From Lyophyllum atratum (taxonomy: Eukaryota > Basidiomycota > Agaricomycetes > Agaricales > Lyophyllaceae), in contig JACGCN010000043.1 of assembly GCA_014905825.1 (NCBI GenBank), positions 333,605 to 397,604 of the forward strand: 64,000 bases of DNA. Direction: 5' to 3'. Under the pieces are notes generated by a model. It saw nothing but the letters and a program-made list of their open reading frames with translations. It made no database searches and was not told the DNA's origin. Numbering within the stretch: the stretch's first letter is position 1; every line of letters starts with the position of its first letter. The translations under genes were made by a program, and so were the position numbers. Below are positions 21,698-33,770 of this stretch, piece after piece.

Positions 21698-22786
21698 ACC
21701 CGTTGAGGTAGGTATGTAGTTCGCTGTCAAGCCAGCCGATTACGACCCTTCGTCCATTAAGAACATCAACAAAAGTGCCTCTCCCCGCCTGCAAGCCGAC
21801 ACAAATCAGCAATTCGTGTTGTGGTGCGATGAGGTGGAAATTTGAATCATAGTGGACGGTCAAGGACACGATATCTGAAGTACTTCAAGCACATACAGTA
21901 ACATCATGACATCGACCGGCATTCATTGCAGGACTTTCGTTCTCAAGCCGTGCTGACACGTCATGGTACCAATACCGCTTTCAATCGGATATCCCTCGCA
22001 TCGGCGAGCGGGAACCAGAGCGTTGAGCGTCGAGCGTCCTGAAACGCCCCTCCGGTCAAGATCGATACTACGTCACTGAGGCTCTTCCACAGACGGCTAC
22101 ACCGGTTATGCGCATTGAAGGCCCTGCTACGCCCCTGCGCAAGGTTGGTTGCGTAGGTATAGGTGACGCGGGAATGTCTACAAGGCGAGGGTTGGGTTTC
22201 CCCAGTATGCTCTACGCTCGAATCAAATGAGCGTTCCCAGCCGGGATGAAAAAGTCAAGGCACATGTCTAAACGGTAGTGTGGTGCTGGTACAGTAGCAG
22301 GGACCTGTATGGTGTCGTAAGATGGACGATGACGGCATGATGTGAGATGATTACTAGGGCGACAGAGGAAGATGGGATAGTAGAAAAACGCGAAAGGTGC
22401 CGATCCGTCCACGGTGGGGGCTGAAGGAAGGAGTAGGCTCACGACATGCAGATATCTACGTACCCGTCCTAGGAGGCAAGACCCCTGCGAGGTAGACAAT
22501 CAGATCCTGTGCTGCAGTCAAACAAGCGGTGCCTGCCCGAGTTTCCCGGAACCGCTGTTAGTCTCGGAGTTGCAGCCAGTCCACCAAAGCCGCTTGCCGA
22601 CAGGAGAATAAGGTTTAGAGAATGTACGAAGGTTGGAGAGAATTGCAGACGGGCAAAGTGCGTGTAATTTGTGAAAGATCTTGGAATATGACAATTCGCG
22701 AAAGATTGTGAGGTCCCTTGCCGACTCTCCCTTTAGATAGTTTGGTGGCTTCTGCGAAGGGGGAAACTTACGAGGGAAAGAACCCG
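21698..22786. other. Intergenic region between F-box genes
   Basis: No family similarity or convincing exon chain was found here on either strand. Confidence 0.45.
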
Positions 22787-24045
22787 TTAGAAATTCCTAT
22801 ACACCATGTCCAGCACGCCCATGCCTAACAGTCCCTTCAGCCGCCTTCTTGGAAGACCCGAAAACGCCTCCACGCCACCCCCGATCCTCAAAATCACTTT
22901 GACCCTCTCCAGCTTCGAATATACTCCCGGCCGGGTCAGAGCCTGATTGAGGGCAGCCCAGAACGCGTATTGTTCGAGGAACTCGATGTCGCGCTGAGTA
23001 ATGGCAAATTTCCAGACGCCGTAGAAGTCAATGTCAATTTCGAGGTGCGCGAGGGAGCAGGCGTCTTGAGCGGTGGCATTCGCGAGGGCCTGTGCGAGGA
23101 GGGGTAAAGGGTCGTGCGGATGGCCCCGCGTGAATTTAGTACTGAGTGTCAGCGAGCGCAGCGCAGGGAGCATGCTAAACGATGAAGGAAAGGTTTGAAA
23201 AGGACCTGAGAACGGTCGTGTGATTGAACGTTGACTTTGGAAAGATGAGCGGACATACCTTCGTTCTGGTCCCCAAGGTCTCTCCATACGACACGCTCGA
23301 GTGCCAGACCTGCCGCCTCCATTATTGCACCCTCAAATCCACTGTTGCCATTCAGCTCGAGCTCCTTGAGCCGCGATAGCCGCAACCGCGAACGAGAATC
23401 AGTAAGTGTCCTGACGAGATGTTGTCCAAAGGCCGGAGCCGCCTTGATCTTCAGAGACTCTAGGTATCCCAGGTGCTGATGGAAGTGCGGAGACATGCCC
23501 AGAACGCCCAGGTCGAGTGTATGTTCCGCGTCCGAGACGATGTCCATGAGGGATAGGCGTTTGAGGCCCACAAGCCGCCCTAATGGTCCCATCGGCGGAT
23601 TTGCAATATATTCAAGAGTGATGTTCGGCGCGGAAATCTCGAGAATTGCCTGCCTCAAATCTGCAGGGAGCGTGCTCCACGGTAATGCTGGCTGGTATGT
23701 GTTCCTAAATATGAATGACTCCAGGTTGTGTAGAGACTGCAGTAATGGTGCCAGTGTGTGTTCGATTGTGACCCAATCACGCCCGCGGAACTCAACACCA
23801 ATTCTCGAAATGACTTCAACTGTGCGAATGTACCCTGCGAGCGACGCGTTGGCGAATATCGCTCGGTATAGACCACGGGTTGAGGCTGGGTGGACGAGGC
23901 ATATGTGAGAGAAGAGGAGTTTCTGGCAGTGAGAATGGAAAGAGCGTGAGACACGTGCGCAATTCTTGAGACTTGTACTGTCTGAGCAGAGCTTGTCGAG
24001 GATGATGTAGACGATGTCTGCTGGGACGAACATCCCCGAGATCAT
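22787..24045 (-). CDS. F-box-like / leucine-rich protein
   Basis: Two exons (24045-23259 and 23205-22787, 53-base intron) give 401 residues. The N-terminus FVPADIVYIILDKLCSDS with NCARVSRSFHSHCQKLLFSH is an F-box-like domain. The middle part has leucine-rich spacing (LHNLESFIFRNTY, LVGLKRLSLMDIV, LGYLESLKIKAAP, LSRLKELELNGNSG). The second exon adds LPALRSLTLSTKF and a C-terminal part ending VLDMVYRNF. The expected role is substrate receptor of an SCF-type ubiquitin ligase. The start could equally be the second Met of ISGMFVP (24033). It is distantly related to the F-box genes at 6-7.5 kb and 21 kb. F-box families are strongly expanded in Agaricomycetes. Confidence 0.7.
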
Positions 24046-24419
24046 CGTGGTCGTCGTTGACCACGTCCCTGAGAATCCGGGCAATCGGCTAATCAATCGG
24101 GCCGATTCTGCAGTCCACCATGTTGGCTCAACCGTCTACTAAACGCAGACGACCGTCCCTTTTTGCCTTCCACCGAAACCTGAGGAAAGAGAAGCCGCTG
24201 AATGTTCAGAATCTTTGACGACAAGATAACTAACCAGCCTCTCGAGTATACTGGCGGCAGGTCCCCGCTGTTTAATCACTCACTATCCACTGCACTAGGA
24301 GAACTCAATTGATCACCTCCCCCACCTGCCCCATACTACAGCCGAGCCGTCAAACTGCGGAGCCCATGAATGACGCTCAGACCATGGGGATAGGGTGAGG
24401 CTCTAAACTGGTGGATTCC

Positions 24420-25720
24420 ATATTATACCACCCTACAGCAACTTCTCGGCTTTCTGCAGTTTCGCTTATGGGCCTCCCAATCTAACCGCTGACACTCCTT
24501 CGAACAATACATGACTTCGCGGCACCCGGAACATTTCTTGAGATCTGGATTTCCGAGAGATCCGCATGCAATGCATTTGTATGTGGCTTCACGGACAATC
24601 TGTTTGTCCCCTTGGAGAGGAGACACGGCGGACAACGATCAGCGGGAAATCGGTCAGTTAACCTCCACTGGCTTACTGTACTTCTGCAGCTTCTCCAAGG
24701 TGCGCTCGTCTTTCTCTAAAGTTAGGGTCAAGCTCACACATCACTATGATGAAACATATCTTTATCATCTCCGACTCACCATAATTCCTCTTAGGCGCAT
24801 TATTCAGGACCTTTTCCATCATGCTTATGAGGGGATCGGCTAGGCAATGAGTTTCGACCTCAGCCACTCGACATGTCAGGGGACCGTACGACGCTTACAT
24901 GGTTGTTTGAAGATCTCCAGAATGCTCCTCTCTTCTTCAATCTTCAACTCCCACTCCTTGGATGCGTACCAGCGTTTGAAGAATATCTCAAGGCTCCCTT
25001 CAACGGCCGGTGAGACGTTTAACCAGTCCATATGAGCTCCTCCTCCCATGATGAGCGGTCCCGGCCATTCCCGACTCTTCACAACTACAACATCCCCTCG
25101 CCAGGTTGGCCTTGATCCAGGACGTTTAGGATTAATACCAACAAGACGAGCCAAGGCGAGATTCAGCGGAAGCTTCAAGTCGAGGTTATAGTAGACCATG
25201 TAATCGCCCTCGATCTCGGTCTTATCAGGCTGGTTTTCGATGCCCACCGTTGTATAACCAACGCCGCTGTGAAGACTCTTCCCGTACAAAGCACGTAGGT
25301 CAACAGCGGTGGTATAGAGTCCCTTCCTGTGATTGGCGCCCGCTTCACTGAACTTCATGCCGGTAACGTGTGGGTCATCACCGTTGGCGGGATAAACGAA
25401 TACTTGACGGACGATGGTTTCACGGGGATTGCGAAGAGTGGACATGATGGGCAAGAAAGACGCTCAGATACTGAAAGTCGGACCGATGTCATGGGAATCG
25501 AGTTCGGGACCCACGCATAGTGGGCTTTAAACGGCTGCTACTACTGGGTAGTAAGTCCTACGAACAATCGAAAACCACGTGGACCAGGAGAAGGATTGAG
25601 AAGGGTGACCACAATGATAAACATCGAATCCTGGGAAGGGCGCTAGATTGGCGCTAGACTTGGGTGTAAAGTGTAAGCAGTGCCGTGATGGACTCTTAAC
25701 GCCCAGACAACTCATAAACT
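24420..25720 (-). repeat. Left arm of 1.3-kb inverted segmental duplication
   Basis: This arm is the reverse complement of about 38300-39560. Similarity includes the whole MYND gene with its introns. It extends upstream through the shared 'tttaaagcccacta', 'attcgatgtttatcatt' and 'acacccaagtctagcgcc'-like blocks to about 300 bases before the ATG. Confidence 0.85.
24423..25445 (-). CDS. MYND zinc-finger protein with an uncharacterised N-terminal domain (copy 1)
   Basis: Four exons (25445-24899, 24839-24780, 24715-24677, 24610-24423) give 277 residues. Residues 1-180 form a conserved domain I do not recognise ([61 protein letters not shown]). After a short helix ([19 protein letters not shown]) the C-terminus is a MYND finger: C-x2-C, C-x2-C, YC-x3-C, H-x3-C in the usual order. 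MYND fingers bind proline-rich peptides. It is almost the same as the inverted copy at 38.5 kb, with identical exon lengths except the last. A one-base difference after the last zinc ligands changes the tail to KPRSCCRVV and extends it by five residues. Both copies look intact. Confidence 0.8.
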
Positions 25721-26003
25721 TGACGAAAAGTTATATAACAACAGCCGGTGAGAACAGTCTGCGGTATATTCACCATCACATGGACATGAGAGTCAGAATT
25801 AGAAATTTCCAGCTTCATGAGGTACGTCAACAGGACAGTCAGCGAAAAGGTTGTGAATAGTGTCGAGGACGAAATCCGTATTCTATAGGTCTGGGGCCCT
25901 TTCCCGGCTGGATAGGGACAAGATATTGGAATTTATGGGCAAGTACGCGAGGGTCTGAAAGAAAGTGGAAAAAACGGTGTACTCCGTCGAGCTGTTCTGA
26001 AGT
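25446..26003. other. Spacer with MYND upstream region
   Basis: The left part is the duplicated MYND promoter region. The rest, down to the 3' end of the coiled-coil gene, shows no gene. Confidence 0.5.
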
Positions 26004-27476
26004 TCATCTGCAGTTATCGTCCGGAACATCCCAAATTCCCCAGTATCCATACATGTTCTGAATGAAATCAATGCTTAGAGGAGGTAGTATTCGATATGAA
26101 AGCATGCGTACCCAGTTAGGGCAAGCCATAGGGCGTTCGTATGTTTGTCCGTAAATCGAAAGATGAGTGGTGAGGCAGAGCGCTTCAACGTCCTCGCCGG
26201 CATGTACAACGCCAAGCTTAGTTTCGATTCTCTGGAATATAAACGGTCATAAAAAGTGGGAGTATCGGGGTCGAAACCAACTCACGCGGAAGCCGGATTT
26301 GGGAGCAGTACAATCCTGTTTCCATCGTTCTTCAGCACGCTGTACTTGAGTGATACGGAGGGGGTACCTTGAGTTTGACTGATTCCCAATAGGCTGCGCA
26401 TACCCCTTCGTTCTCAACGATCCAATGACCATATACACCGTCCGAGCGACCCTGTCGATTTGTACTTCGTCAGCCCGCTCACTAGTTCACTGGAGCATAG
26501 GAACATACCCTGTCTTCACACGAGATTGGACTCTCGTATTCGATTCCGTTTATTGTTACAGATGTGGCTTTGCAGGCTTCCATCGCAGCAAGTGATGCGG
26601 GAAGATTCGCGAGCCGTGCGCTGTATTTCTTGCGGCCGTTCGAGAGACAATGTTCTGCGCCCTGGATATCCTCCCAATGCACCCGTGCCCGCTCGCGTTC
26701 CTGTTTCTCCTGTTCAGCCTTACGCTCCAGCTCTTCCTCAAACCCCTCAATCCTTCGCCGCAGTACAGCCGCCTCGCGCATGTACGCCCGGTTCATCTCG
26801 TCTCGCCGTTTGATTAGCGCGTCCTCTTCGAGTTTATAAGATTCAAACATGTGGTCGCGCTTTTCAATGAGATCGCGTTCCTCTTGCATGTAGTCGCGAT
26901 TCATGTGGTCCCGTTTCTCTGCTAGCTCATGCTCCTCGTGCTTGAAATCGGCCTCCAACTCCTCTCGCCTGCTGATGAACCTTCCCTCCTCGCGTTTGCA
27001 GTCGTCCTTGGCCTGATCGCGCCTCACAATCAGCTCATGCTCTTCGCGCTCAAACTTCTCGATTCTTCGCCTCTCCTTCACTTGTCGCTGACTCACGTGG
27101 TCAATCCATCCCTGGACTTCGAGATCCCATGCCTTTCGTGTGCGAGCGCGGACGCCGGACTCGAATCCTCGGTCAATGAGGACTCCCAGAAGCGAACCCA
27201 GACAGATGAGACCCAAGGTGACGAGGAGGATAGTTCTGATGTTGGAAGGCAATACAGAGTGCTTGTCGTCACTCTCAGAATCTATCGCGGTCTTGCTGTC
27301 ATGATCCAGGTATAAGTACAGGCTTTCTCGGTTCGAAAACGGTGGATTTACCTGCAAGAGCTCGAGGAGCTCGAAGAAGTTCCACGAGGACCACCGAGAA
27401 GGGGGTTGCGCTCACTAGCGAGGAAGTCAGAGTTGGTCAATGAAAATAGTGCGGCTGATGGTGGTTCACGTTGCAT
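26004..27476 (-). CDS. Single-pass membrane protein with long coiled coil and Cys-rich C-terminus
   Basis: Six exons (27476-27352, 27295-26509, 26451-26368, 26315-26286, 26231-26112, 26057-26004) give 399 residues. A polar N-terminus ending in a Ser run is followed by one membrane span (about IRTILLVTLGLICLGSLLGV). A highly charged coiled coil of about 150 residues then repeats an EERDLIEKRDHM-like heptad block. The C-terminus holds a conserved repeat of W/C-rich segments: GVYGHWIVENEG, CAAYWESVKLK, DCTAPKSGFRRIETKL, PMACPNW, YGYWGIWDVPDDNC. This layout recurs in many basidiomycete proteins of unknown function. The N-terminus probably faces the cytosol and the Cys-rich end the lumen or exterior, by inference. 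The short exons 3-6 were placed because their joins restore the W/C pattern in frame. Confidence 0.75.
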
Positions 27477-29393
27477 GATAGTAGCTGTGCGGGGCAGTCC
27501 AGCTTTGAAAACAAATATAAGTGCTAGTGGGGGTCATTGCATATATTGAACCTGCCTATCTTGTGCCATGGTTGACGAAGTAACAGGGAGGAAGTCAAGG
27601 AAAAGAAAGAAGGGGACGCTGTTTGCAGCAGTTGTTCCCGGGCGTCAAAAGAAGCGCAGGTCGTGGATTTTATCCTGCTTAATGCCGAAATGCTACAGTG
27701 CCTCGTCCATGGTGGCAGCTTGATTCATGATGTATGAAGTCCGTGAAGATACAGCAGGGCTTACGCAACGATGCTGTTTACACAAGCGATTGCTATGGGA
27801 GAACAGGAGGATAGCAGGCTAAGAATACCGCATTACCAAGTCGGACCATCAGGACAGGATGGAGATTAGATATCATCTTATCATGTTTACTATGTTTACT
27901 AATGTGGTAACTACCTCCGCTACATTTGTAACTAAGGACGATCGTGAGATTCGCCTCGGTAGACCTACTTAAGGATAAGAGAAAATGCAAGTTGTCCATC
28001 GAAGACCTGTATAAGAGCTCGACCAGTAATCATGTTGTCCCACGTGAGATCCCTCTTCCTTGTTTTTCAGTCCCCATCCAGCTGGCGAGGGCACCAAATA
28101 ACTTCATGCGTTCTCACTAATTACTCCTGACAGCTTCCAATCCCTATCGGCCACGATATCATCGTCGACTGACGCATCTCACCTAGATTTCTTAGAGATA
28201 GGAATTGGTGAAATCGACGGTAACATGCCTGGTAGCGTGGTTTTATCGTCTTATGTGACCTCGGATAGATGGTGTAAGAACGGCATAAGTGTGAGAAGCT
28301 CGAAAGGAGCACCTCGAGTCTCGACTCCATGAGACTCCATGGTCAATACTAATTATGTAAACGCTTATTTCGAACCAGTGCTCGAATCATTGATACATGA
28401 CGGACGTCTTTCGATGTCAGTTGAGGAGTTCAGTATTAGCGGCGGCACAATGCGCGGGCTATGTAGACAGCACTTCGGATTTGCCTGAGGTTCTCGACTT
28501 CCGACGATGAGGCGAAAAAAACTAGGCCCAGCGCGTCGATTGATTGCCATCACGTGGCAACACTTGGTGATCAGATGATTCAACCGAATTCCCGAATCGG
28601 CCGACTCACGACTTCTTCCCAAAACCCGTCTACCCATCCACGTCGAGCGTTACATGTGTCAATGAGGCAACAGCCATGGACACATAGATGGTCGAATCCA
28701 TCGGCGTGGTTTCCACTTTGCGTTGGCAAGTCTCTTGAAAGGAAGTTACAACGCTCACATCATGATGAAGCACAGTAGCAACGAAGGCTTCTATCCATAC
28801 GAAGGATGGCTCACCTGACCGATGTCAAAGATTATTTCCATTCTCGATGGCCCCAACCCGTGGAAGCGTACTTGCTATGAGTTTCACCGAATGGATCGAT
28901 GTTCGCCCTCCATCTTGCTTCTGCAACACCCAAATCGGGTGACCGGTGGTTATTTCCAGTCAAGGACCTCGCGAGCTGCTCCTCATTCATCATCCTCTCT
29001 AATTGTTCTATTCTCGCCTCGTGGGCCCGGTCCTTCCAAGTATAGCCCGCTTTGGCTTTGGTATCGCGACGAGATGAACGATAACGTATCCACATACAGG
29101 AGCTCATTGTTTTCGCAGATCGTAGCGTTGAGAGAACTAACGTCGTAACTGTCATCTGACATCGTTCGACGCGTCCACCTCGTGCGGTAGCGTCTGCCTT
29201 AGTATTGTCTTATTCGAATCACGGGCCCCTCTTCTTCCTTGCTTCTCATATTCCAGCTTGCTTGCCTCTGCTATCCTCTCATCCCAGCTTGACACCTGAA
29301 GCAGCGACCTTGTGGTGGCATTGCTTCGCTCTGAGAACGACAGTCAGCCTCTTCTCTAGACGACCGCTATAAAAGGCATCGAGGTATGTATGA
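27477..29393. other. Intergenic stretch
   Basis: A minus-strand frame at 28832-29155 has a helical, charged run (AHEARIEQLERMMNEEQLAR) of the type found in the neighbouring coiled-coil protein. It has no splice partner and no clear family, so it may be a relic. The remaining sequence shows nothing I can support. Confidence 0.4.
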
Positions 29394-30714
29394 ATGTCTT
29401 CATTCTCCCTCACAATGCTAACCTCGTCTCTTGTCACTCTAGCATACCTCTTTACATGTACCAGCGCTCTCTATGCTCGACGTCAAACAGGACCTGACCA
29501 TAATGGTGTCCACCTCGCCGTAGCGCCCCGTTGTGGAACCCTGGGCGGTGCAACTGCTGATATAAACGCTGGTTTGCGCGCAGACCAGTTCAAGACTGTG
29601 GTAGCTTTCGGGGTATCTATACCTTCAATGCATCTCCCCAATTCGAGATGATAATTGCTCCATCTAACAGGATAGCTACACTGATGGCGGGCATGATGAC
29701 GGAAGGCCCTTGGATCCGCCCATTATAGTCCCACCGAGTCCATCGGCAGGTGGAAGATCCGTCGGTGGTCTGACTTGGGTCGAATTTGTGTCGAATGACA
29801 TCGGAGCGAGAATCATGGACTACGCTGTGAGCAGAACGCTATTCCATCGTCATTCTTCTTGACTTATGTATTCCTCGCTAGCAATCCGCGGCTTGTATCG
29901 ATCTTTCCCTCTGGCCAAGCAATCCTCGACAGGTTGATCTTATCCACCAAGGTCCGTAGTTCATCCTGATTCCTCCTTTTACTCTTCGTCTCACAGGCTC
30001 TACAGTCCAGACATTCGTTAACCAAGGGAATAACCTGGACCCGAACACTACACTATACACGATGTTTTTCGGCATCAAGTAAGTTGGCCGTCTTTAATGT
30101 TAATTGTAGTTCATCCGCTACTTTCAGTGACTATATTGCATCCAAGAGTACGTATACTTCCTCACGGCCTCGGTATACCCTGCTGAAGTCTCTTTCTAGC
30201 CGACGGAGATCATATGCAAGAAGCTGCGCAAGCGTTACTGAACCAAATCGAGCTGCTCGCCAGTCCACCGACTAACGGCCGTTCCTTCATGGTTCTCGAC
30301 GTCTACGGTCGCGGGGAAATCGCGCCCCAAGGCGAAGCCTTCAAGCAAACTGTCTACACCGGGCTAGGCAACTTCCATACACGGACGAAGGGCACTCAGC
30401 TGAACGTGTCCTACGTCGATTTCTCCAATATCTGGAACGGGGTTTTGGGCCCGGATCCGGGTTTCCAGGCTTTTGGCTACGTGAGCGGTAGTGAGTCGTG
30501 CATACAGTGCACGGCGGAGAATGGCTGCTCGACGATCGGGTCGTGCTCGGATCCTGAGCACTTCTTTTACTGGTTCCCTGGGTGAGCCTTGCTTGTCGTT
30601 TGGCTTCTGGGATGTCGAACGTTAACGTTCTTGGCTAGACATCCGTCGAATGAGACTGATAGAATCATGGCAGACTACGTGGAAGAGGTCTGGGACAACT
30701 GCAAAGTCGCTTGA
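29394..30714 (+). CDS. Secreted GDSL/SGNH esterase (carbohydrate esterase 16-like)
   Basis: Seven exons (29394-29612, 29671-29826, 29882-29951, 29997-30078, 30128-30147, 30200-30581, 30639-30714) give 334 residues. A signal peptide (LVTLAYLFTCTSA) precedes the SGNH blocks. Block I is VVAFGDSYTDGG with nucleophile Ser75. Block III is FFGINDYIAS with Asn176. Block V is FYWFPGHPSNETDRIMADYV with His311. The glycine block was not identified clearly. The Asp usually three residues before the catalytic His is not in that position (Phe instead). The sequence DPEH upstream may supply the acid. Fungal relatives remove acetyl groups from wood polysaccharides or act on lipids; the substrate is not predictable here. 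One exon is only 20 bases. The length and Cys-rich tail (CIQCTAENGCSTIGSC) fit secreted fungal members. Confidence 0.85.
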
Positions 30715-31265
30715 ATAGTTTCCGCGCTTGTTTATATACCCCTTTTCTTGTACAATATTTATCTTTCCAACTTTGGATGGCAAAATTAAGGAAATTTGGT
30801 GGGGAACGCCTCGCGCATTCTGAGAAACCTTGAACTTTTGTCATACGCTGGCTAGGCGGTGAGCCAAGAAGGTCAAGGCGCACGAGACACCTCGCTTTCG
30901 GTTGAGTTCCAGTAATCGAGGACGCTCCGAGCAGTCTTTTCATAAGCCACTGAGTGCATCAACGCCCACTCACGACCACGGAAATATACAGCTTCTAGTT
31001 ATCATTACTGATCTCCATCTGATCTCCGACCGTCTAGGAGTCGCCCGCGACAGCAACGTGAAGATAGGATGAAGAGCCGAACCTTCAAGCATCCGCGCAG
31101 ATACTGCTCTTACGGCTCAAAGACACTGACGTGGCATATTGTCGCGTCCTCATAACAGAATCCTAAGAATACAACCACGACTTATATGACGAGAAGCACT
31201 AAAACTTGCAACATATTAGCTTTTGGTCCTTCCAACCGTCAACGAAGAAGACGCCCACCTATAAC
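30715..31265. other. Convergent 3' spacer
   Basis: This is the region between the ends of two convergent genes. It includes AT-rich 3' sequence of the esterase ('tacaatatttatctt'). I see no gene here. Confidence 0.5.
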
Positions 31266-33770
31266 TTAAACTGATCTAATCTCCGTGTCGTAGGGATGTT
31301 TCTCCTTGACATCGGCTTCTTCCTGGCTGATACTACTAGCAGACCGATCATCTCGCTCGTGCCCACCGCTGTCCTCTTCGGATATATCGACCTCCCTGAA
31401 TTTTGATCCGACTCCCGGGCCCAGGACAGGAAAAATATAGTTGAGGATGATATAAACGAGAGAAGAGACCCCGAATCCAGTGAAAAAGGACATCTCGTAA
31501 ATCCTAGTAGCAGCGATGGGTACGACACGTCCGGCTGGTAGTAACCGGATATCAGTTACCATGGTGCGAGCGAACCAAGGGTTGAATGAAGAATGACTTA
31601 CTGGCGCCGGAAAATCCAACGACGTTGATGAGAATGCCTGCGATATAGGCAGCGTACGCGCTGCATCGAAAACATCAACAACGCGCGATCGCCAAAGACC
31701 AGAGTGTCACCAACCGGAAGTTGAAGCCCCACGTGTACCAATACCAGCCATCCTTGTTTGCATGGTACAGATCGGCGACACGGTACGTCCCTCTTCGGAT
31801 GACGTAGTATTCGCTTATCTGAGGGGGAGTGGGAGTAAATAGGACGCAGGACACATACATATAGACGGACGTACCATAACTCCAGCGATGGAGCTGAGGA
31901 ACACGGAGTAGGCCGAAAGATATGACGTAAAACTGTTACTGCTTTCCAGGACTGTGGGGGTTTCGTAAGCGCCTTAGAGGTATCAACAGCTCAGAGGAAT
32001 ACGTACGTTTCCAGGGCATCATGCAGAGGCCAACAATAGCAGCAATATATCCGCCTCGCCGGATATTCTATCGCTCCCCTTGAATGAGATGCTACTGGAC
32101 GTAGAATACTAGACGTACGATATAGCGGGGGAAGAGGGCAGTCAAATCGCATCCAGCACTGATAGAGTTGGCAGATATGTTCGTCCTGTAACGGAACTCT
32201 GAGTTGACCTCCTTCTACAGTCCTCATCAAACGACATACCCGAGCTATGCACTCATTCAGTATAGGCTGCTTAGATATAGACACGACAATCATACCTGAG
32301 CAATGATAAATGAGGCCGCAATGAACCAAACCTAAAGTGCATCGTCAGTTTGTACGAAGTAACCCCGAATAGTAGCGAAGGTCCTTACACCAAAACGTGT
32401 AGCGCTCGAAGGTGAATCATCCAAGAAACGGCCAAGTAGATCGATAGGCGACCAGATTGCCTCTCCATAGAGTGTCTGCGACGAGGAACTGACGACGATG
32501 CCCACGAAGCTGACGAGCGAGAATGTCAGCGGGACCGAGATGAGTTGCGGTAACAAGGCCGAGGACGGTCGATGTGCGCGTGAGGCAAAATCTGGTGCGT
32601 TTCTGGCGGAGTATACATCAGGAAGCTAAGCCCCGCAGCCGAAAGTGCTACTGACGTGACGAGGGTAGCCATGTTGCTGATACACGACATCAAACTCGAA
32701 ACCATCGCCCAACCCAGCTCGGACCCCTGGAGTTGACCGGGCTGGCGAATGACGGGTCCCACACCCTTGGCTTTGACGATGCACCAGATGAAGAACGTAA
32801 GGCCCGCGGCGGGTGCGACAATGGCCTTGAGCGTGAATAAGTGTCGGCTGGATGCGTGTCAAGGTGCTTATCCCACGTCATGGCAAAGCGAGACGTACAT
32901 CTTATGAATTGGGAACCAGATCGCAGGCAGCGATACCAACCAGAACAGGAAGAAGCACACAAAGTCCCTCGTAGTTGTCCCGGAAGATGCGGGTAGATGA
33001 TTGGCTGCATACAGTTCAACCATCAGTTCGTCTTCGGGTGTGAAAAACCTTAGAGGGGCTTACGAATGGTGTTCACACTAGGCCACATCGCCCGAAGCAT
33101 CACGAGCATACAGCTCCCCCCAATACTAGCCTGAACGCCGTACCATATACTACGCGAGGAAGGAATTAGATTTCAAAGTGATGTACGAGCCATCGGGCAC
33201 GTACCATGCCATCGCGCCTCGGTTGAAGGTACACCACAGACTCCCATACAGCCCGAAACTCGTCCGCGCGACCACAGGGAAAGTGACATGGTATACAGCG
33301 CCTGGCCTGGCGTTCAAGACGATGAAGGGAGCTACGATGCCGTAGCCCAGCCACACGCAAATCCAGGCTTGCCACCAGGAGAGCTTGTTCTGCACCATTG
33401 ACGAAACGATCATCCATCTGCGAAAGAAGTCGGCGTCTACTTTAAAAGGCGTATTTTTAAGTCAATTCGAATCGGCTGGCGTACGTGTTGATATTGAAGC
33501 TGTCTGCGATCCAGCTATCCGAGTCACGCACGAATCAGCATTCGGGGGTTCCTGAACTAGAATCTTTGGTTCACTCACAAAGCCACGAAGTTTCTAGCCT
33601 TCCATGTTCTCTTCTCGGGGCTAACAGGTAACAGATCTTCGTTCTGTGCCCGACTATGATAAGCAGACTAAATAAAAATGTAGCAAGCGAGGACATACGC
33701 TGAGGAAGAGATCTCTATGGTTCAGTTCCGGCTCATGGGCAACCTCGAATCTCGTCAAGAACTTGCTCAT
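31266..33770 (-). CDS. NCS1-family nucleobase/vitamin permease (uracil-permease-like)
   Basis: Sixteen exons join to 559 residues (33770-33699, 33667-33579, 33514-33485, 33417-33205, 33149-33064, 33004-32899, 32847-32656, 32602-32389, 32331-32296, 32244-32240, 32185-32119, 32067-32007, 31951-31875, 31818-31715, 31660-31602, 31534-31266). NCS1 motifs in order are WIADSFNINTWM, ARPGAVYHVTFPVVARTSFG, CIWYGVQASIGG, NMATLVTNAPDFASRA, TNISANSISAGCDLTALFPR, NIRRGGYIAA, FTSYLSAYSVFLSSIAGVM and ISEYYVIRRG, then a last helix pair and an acidic tail. About 12 membrane helices are expected. Family members carry uracil, allantoin, uridine, thiamine or purines with protons across the plasma membrane; the substrate cannot be fixed from sequence. 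Two oddities: exon 10 is 5 bases long, and intron 1 as modelled is only 31 bases, so the exon 1/2 join is the weakest point. Confidence 0.85.

Noticed and set aside
26564..27315. Plus-strand frames over the coiled-coil gene
   Set aside because: Antisense shadows of a highly charged coiled coil (Ser/Leu-rich mirror).
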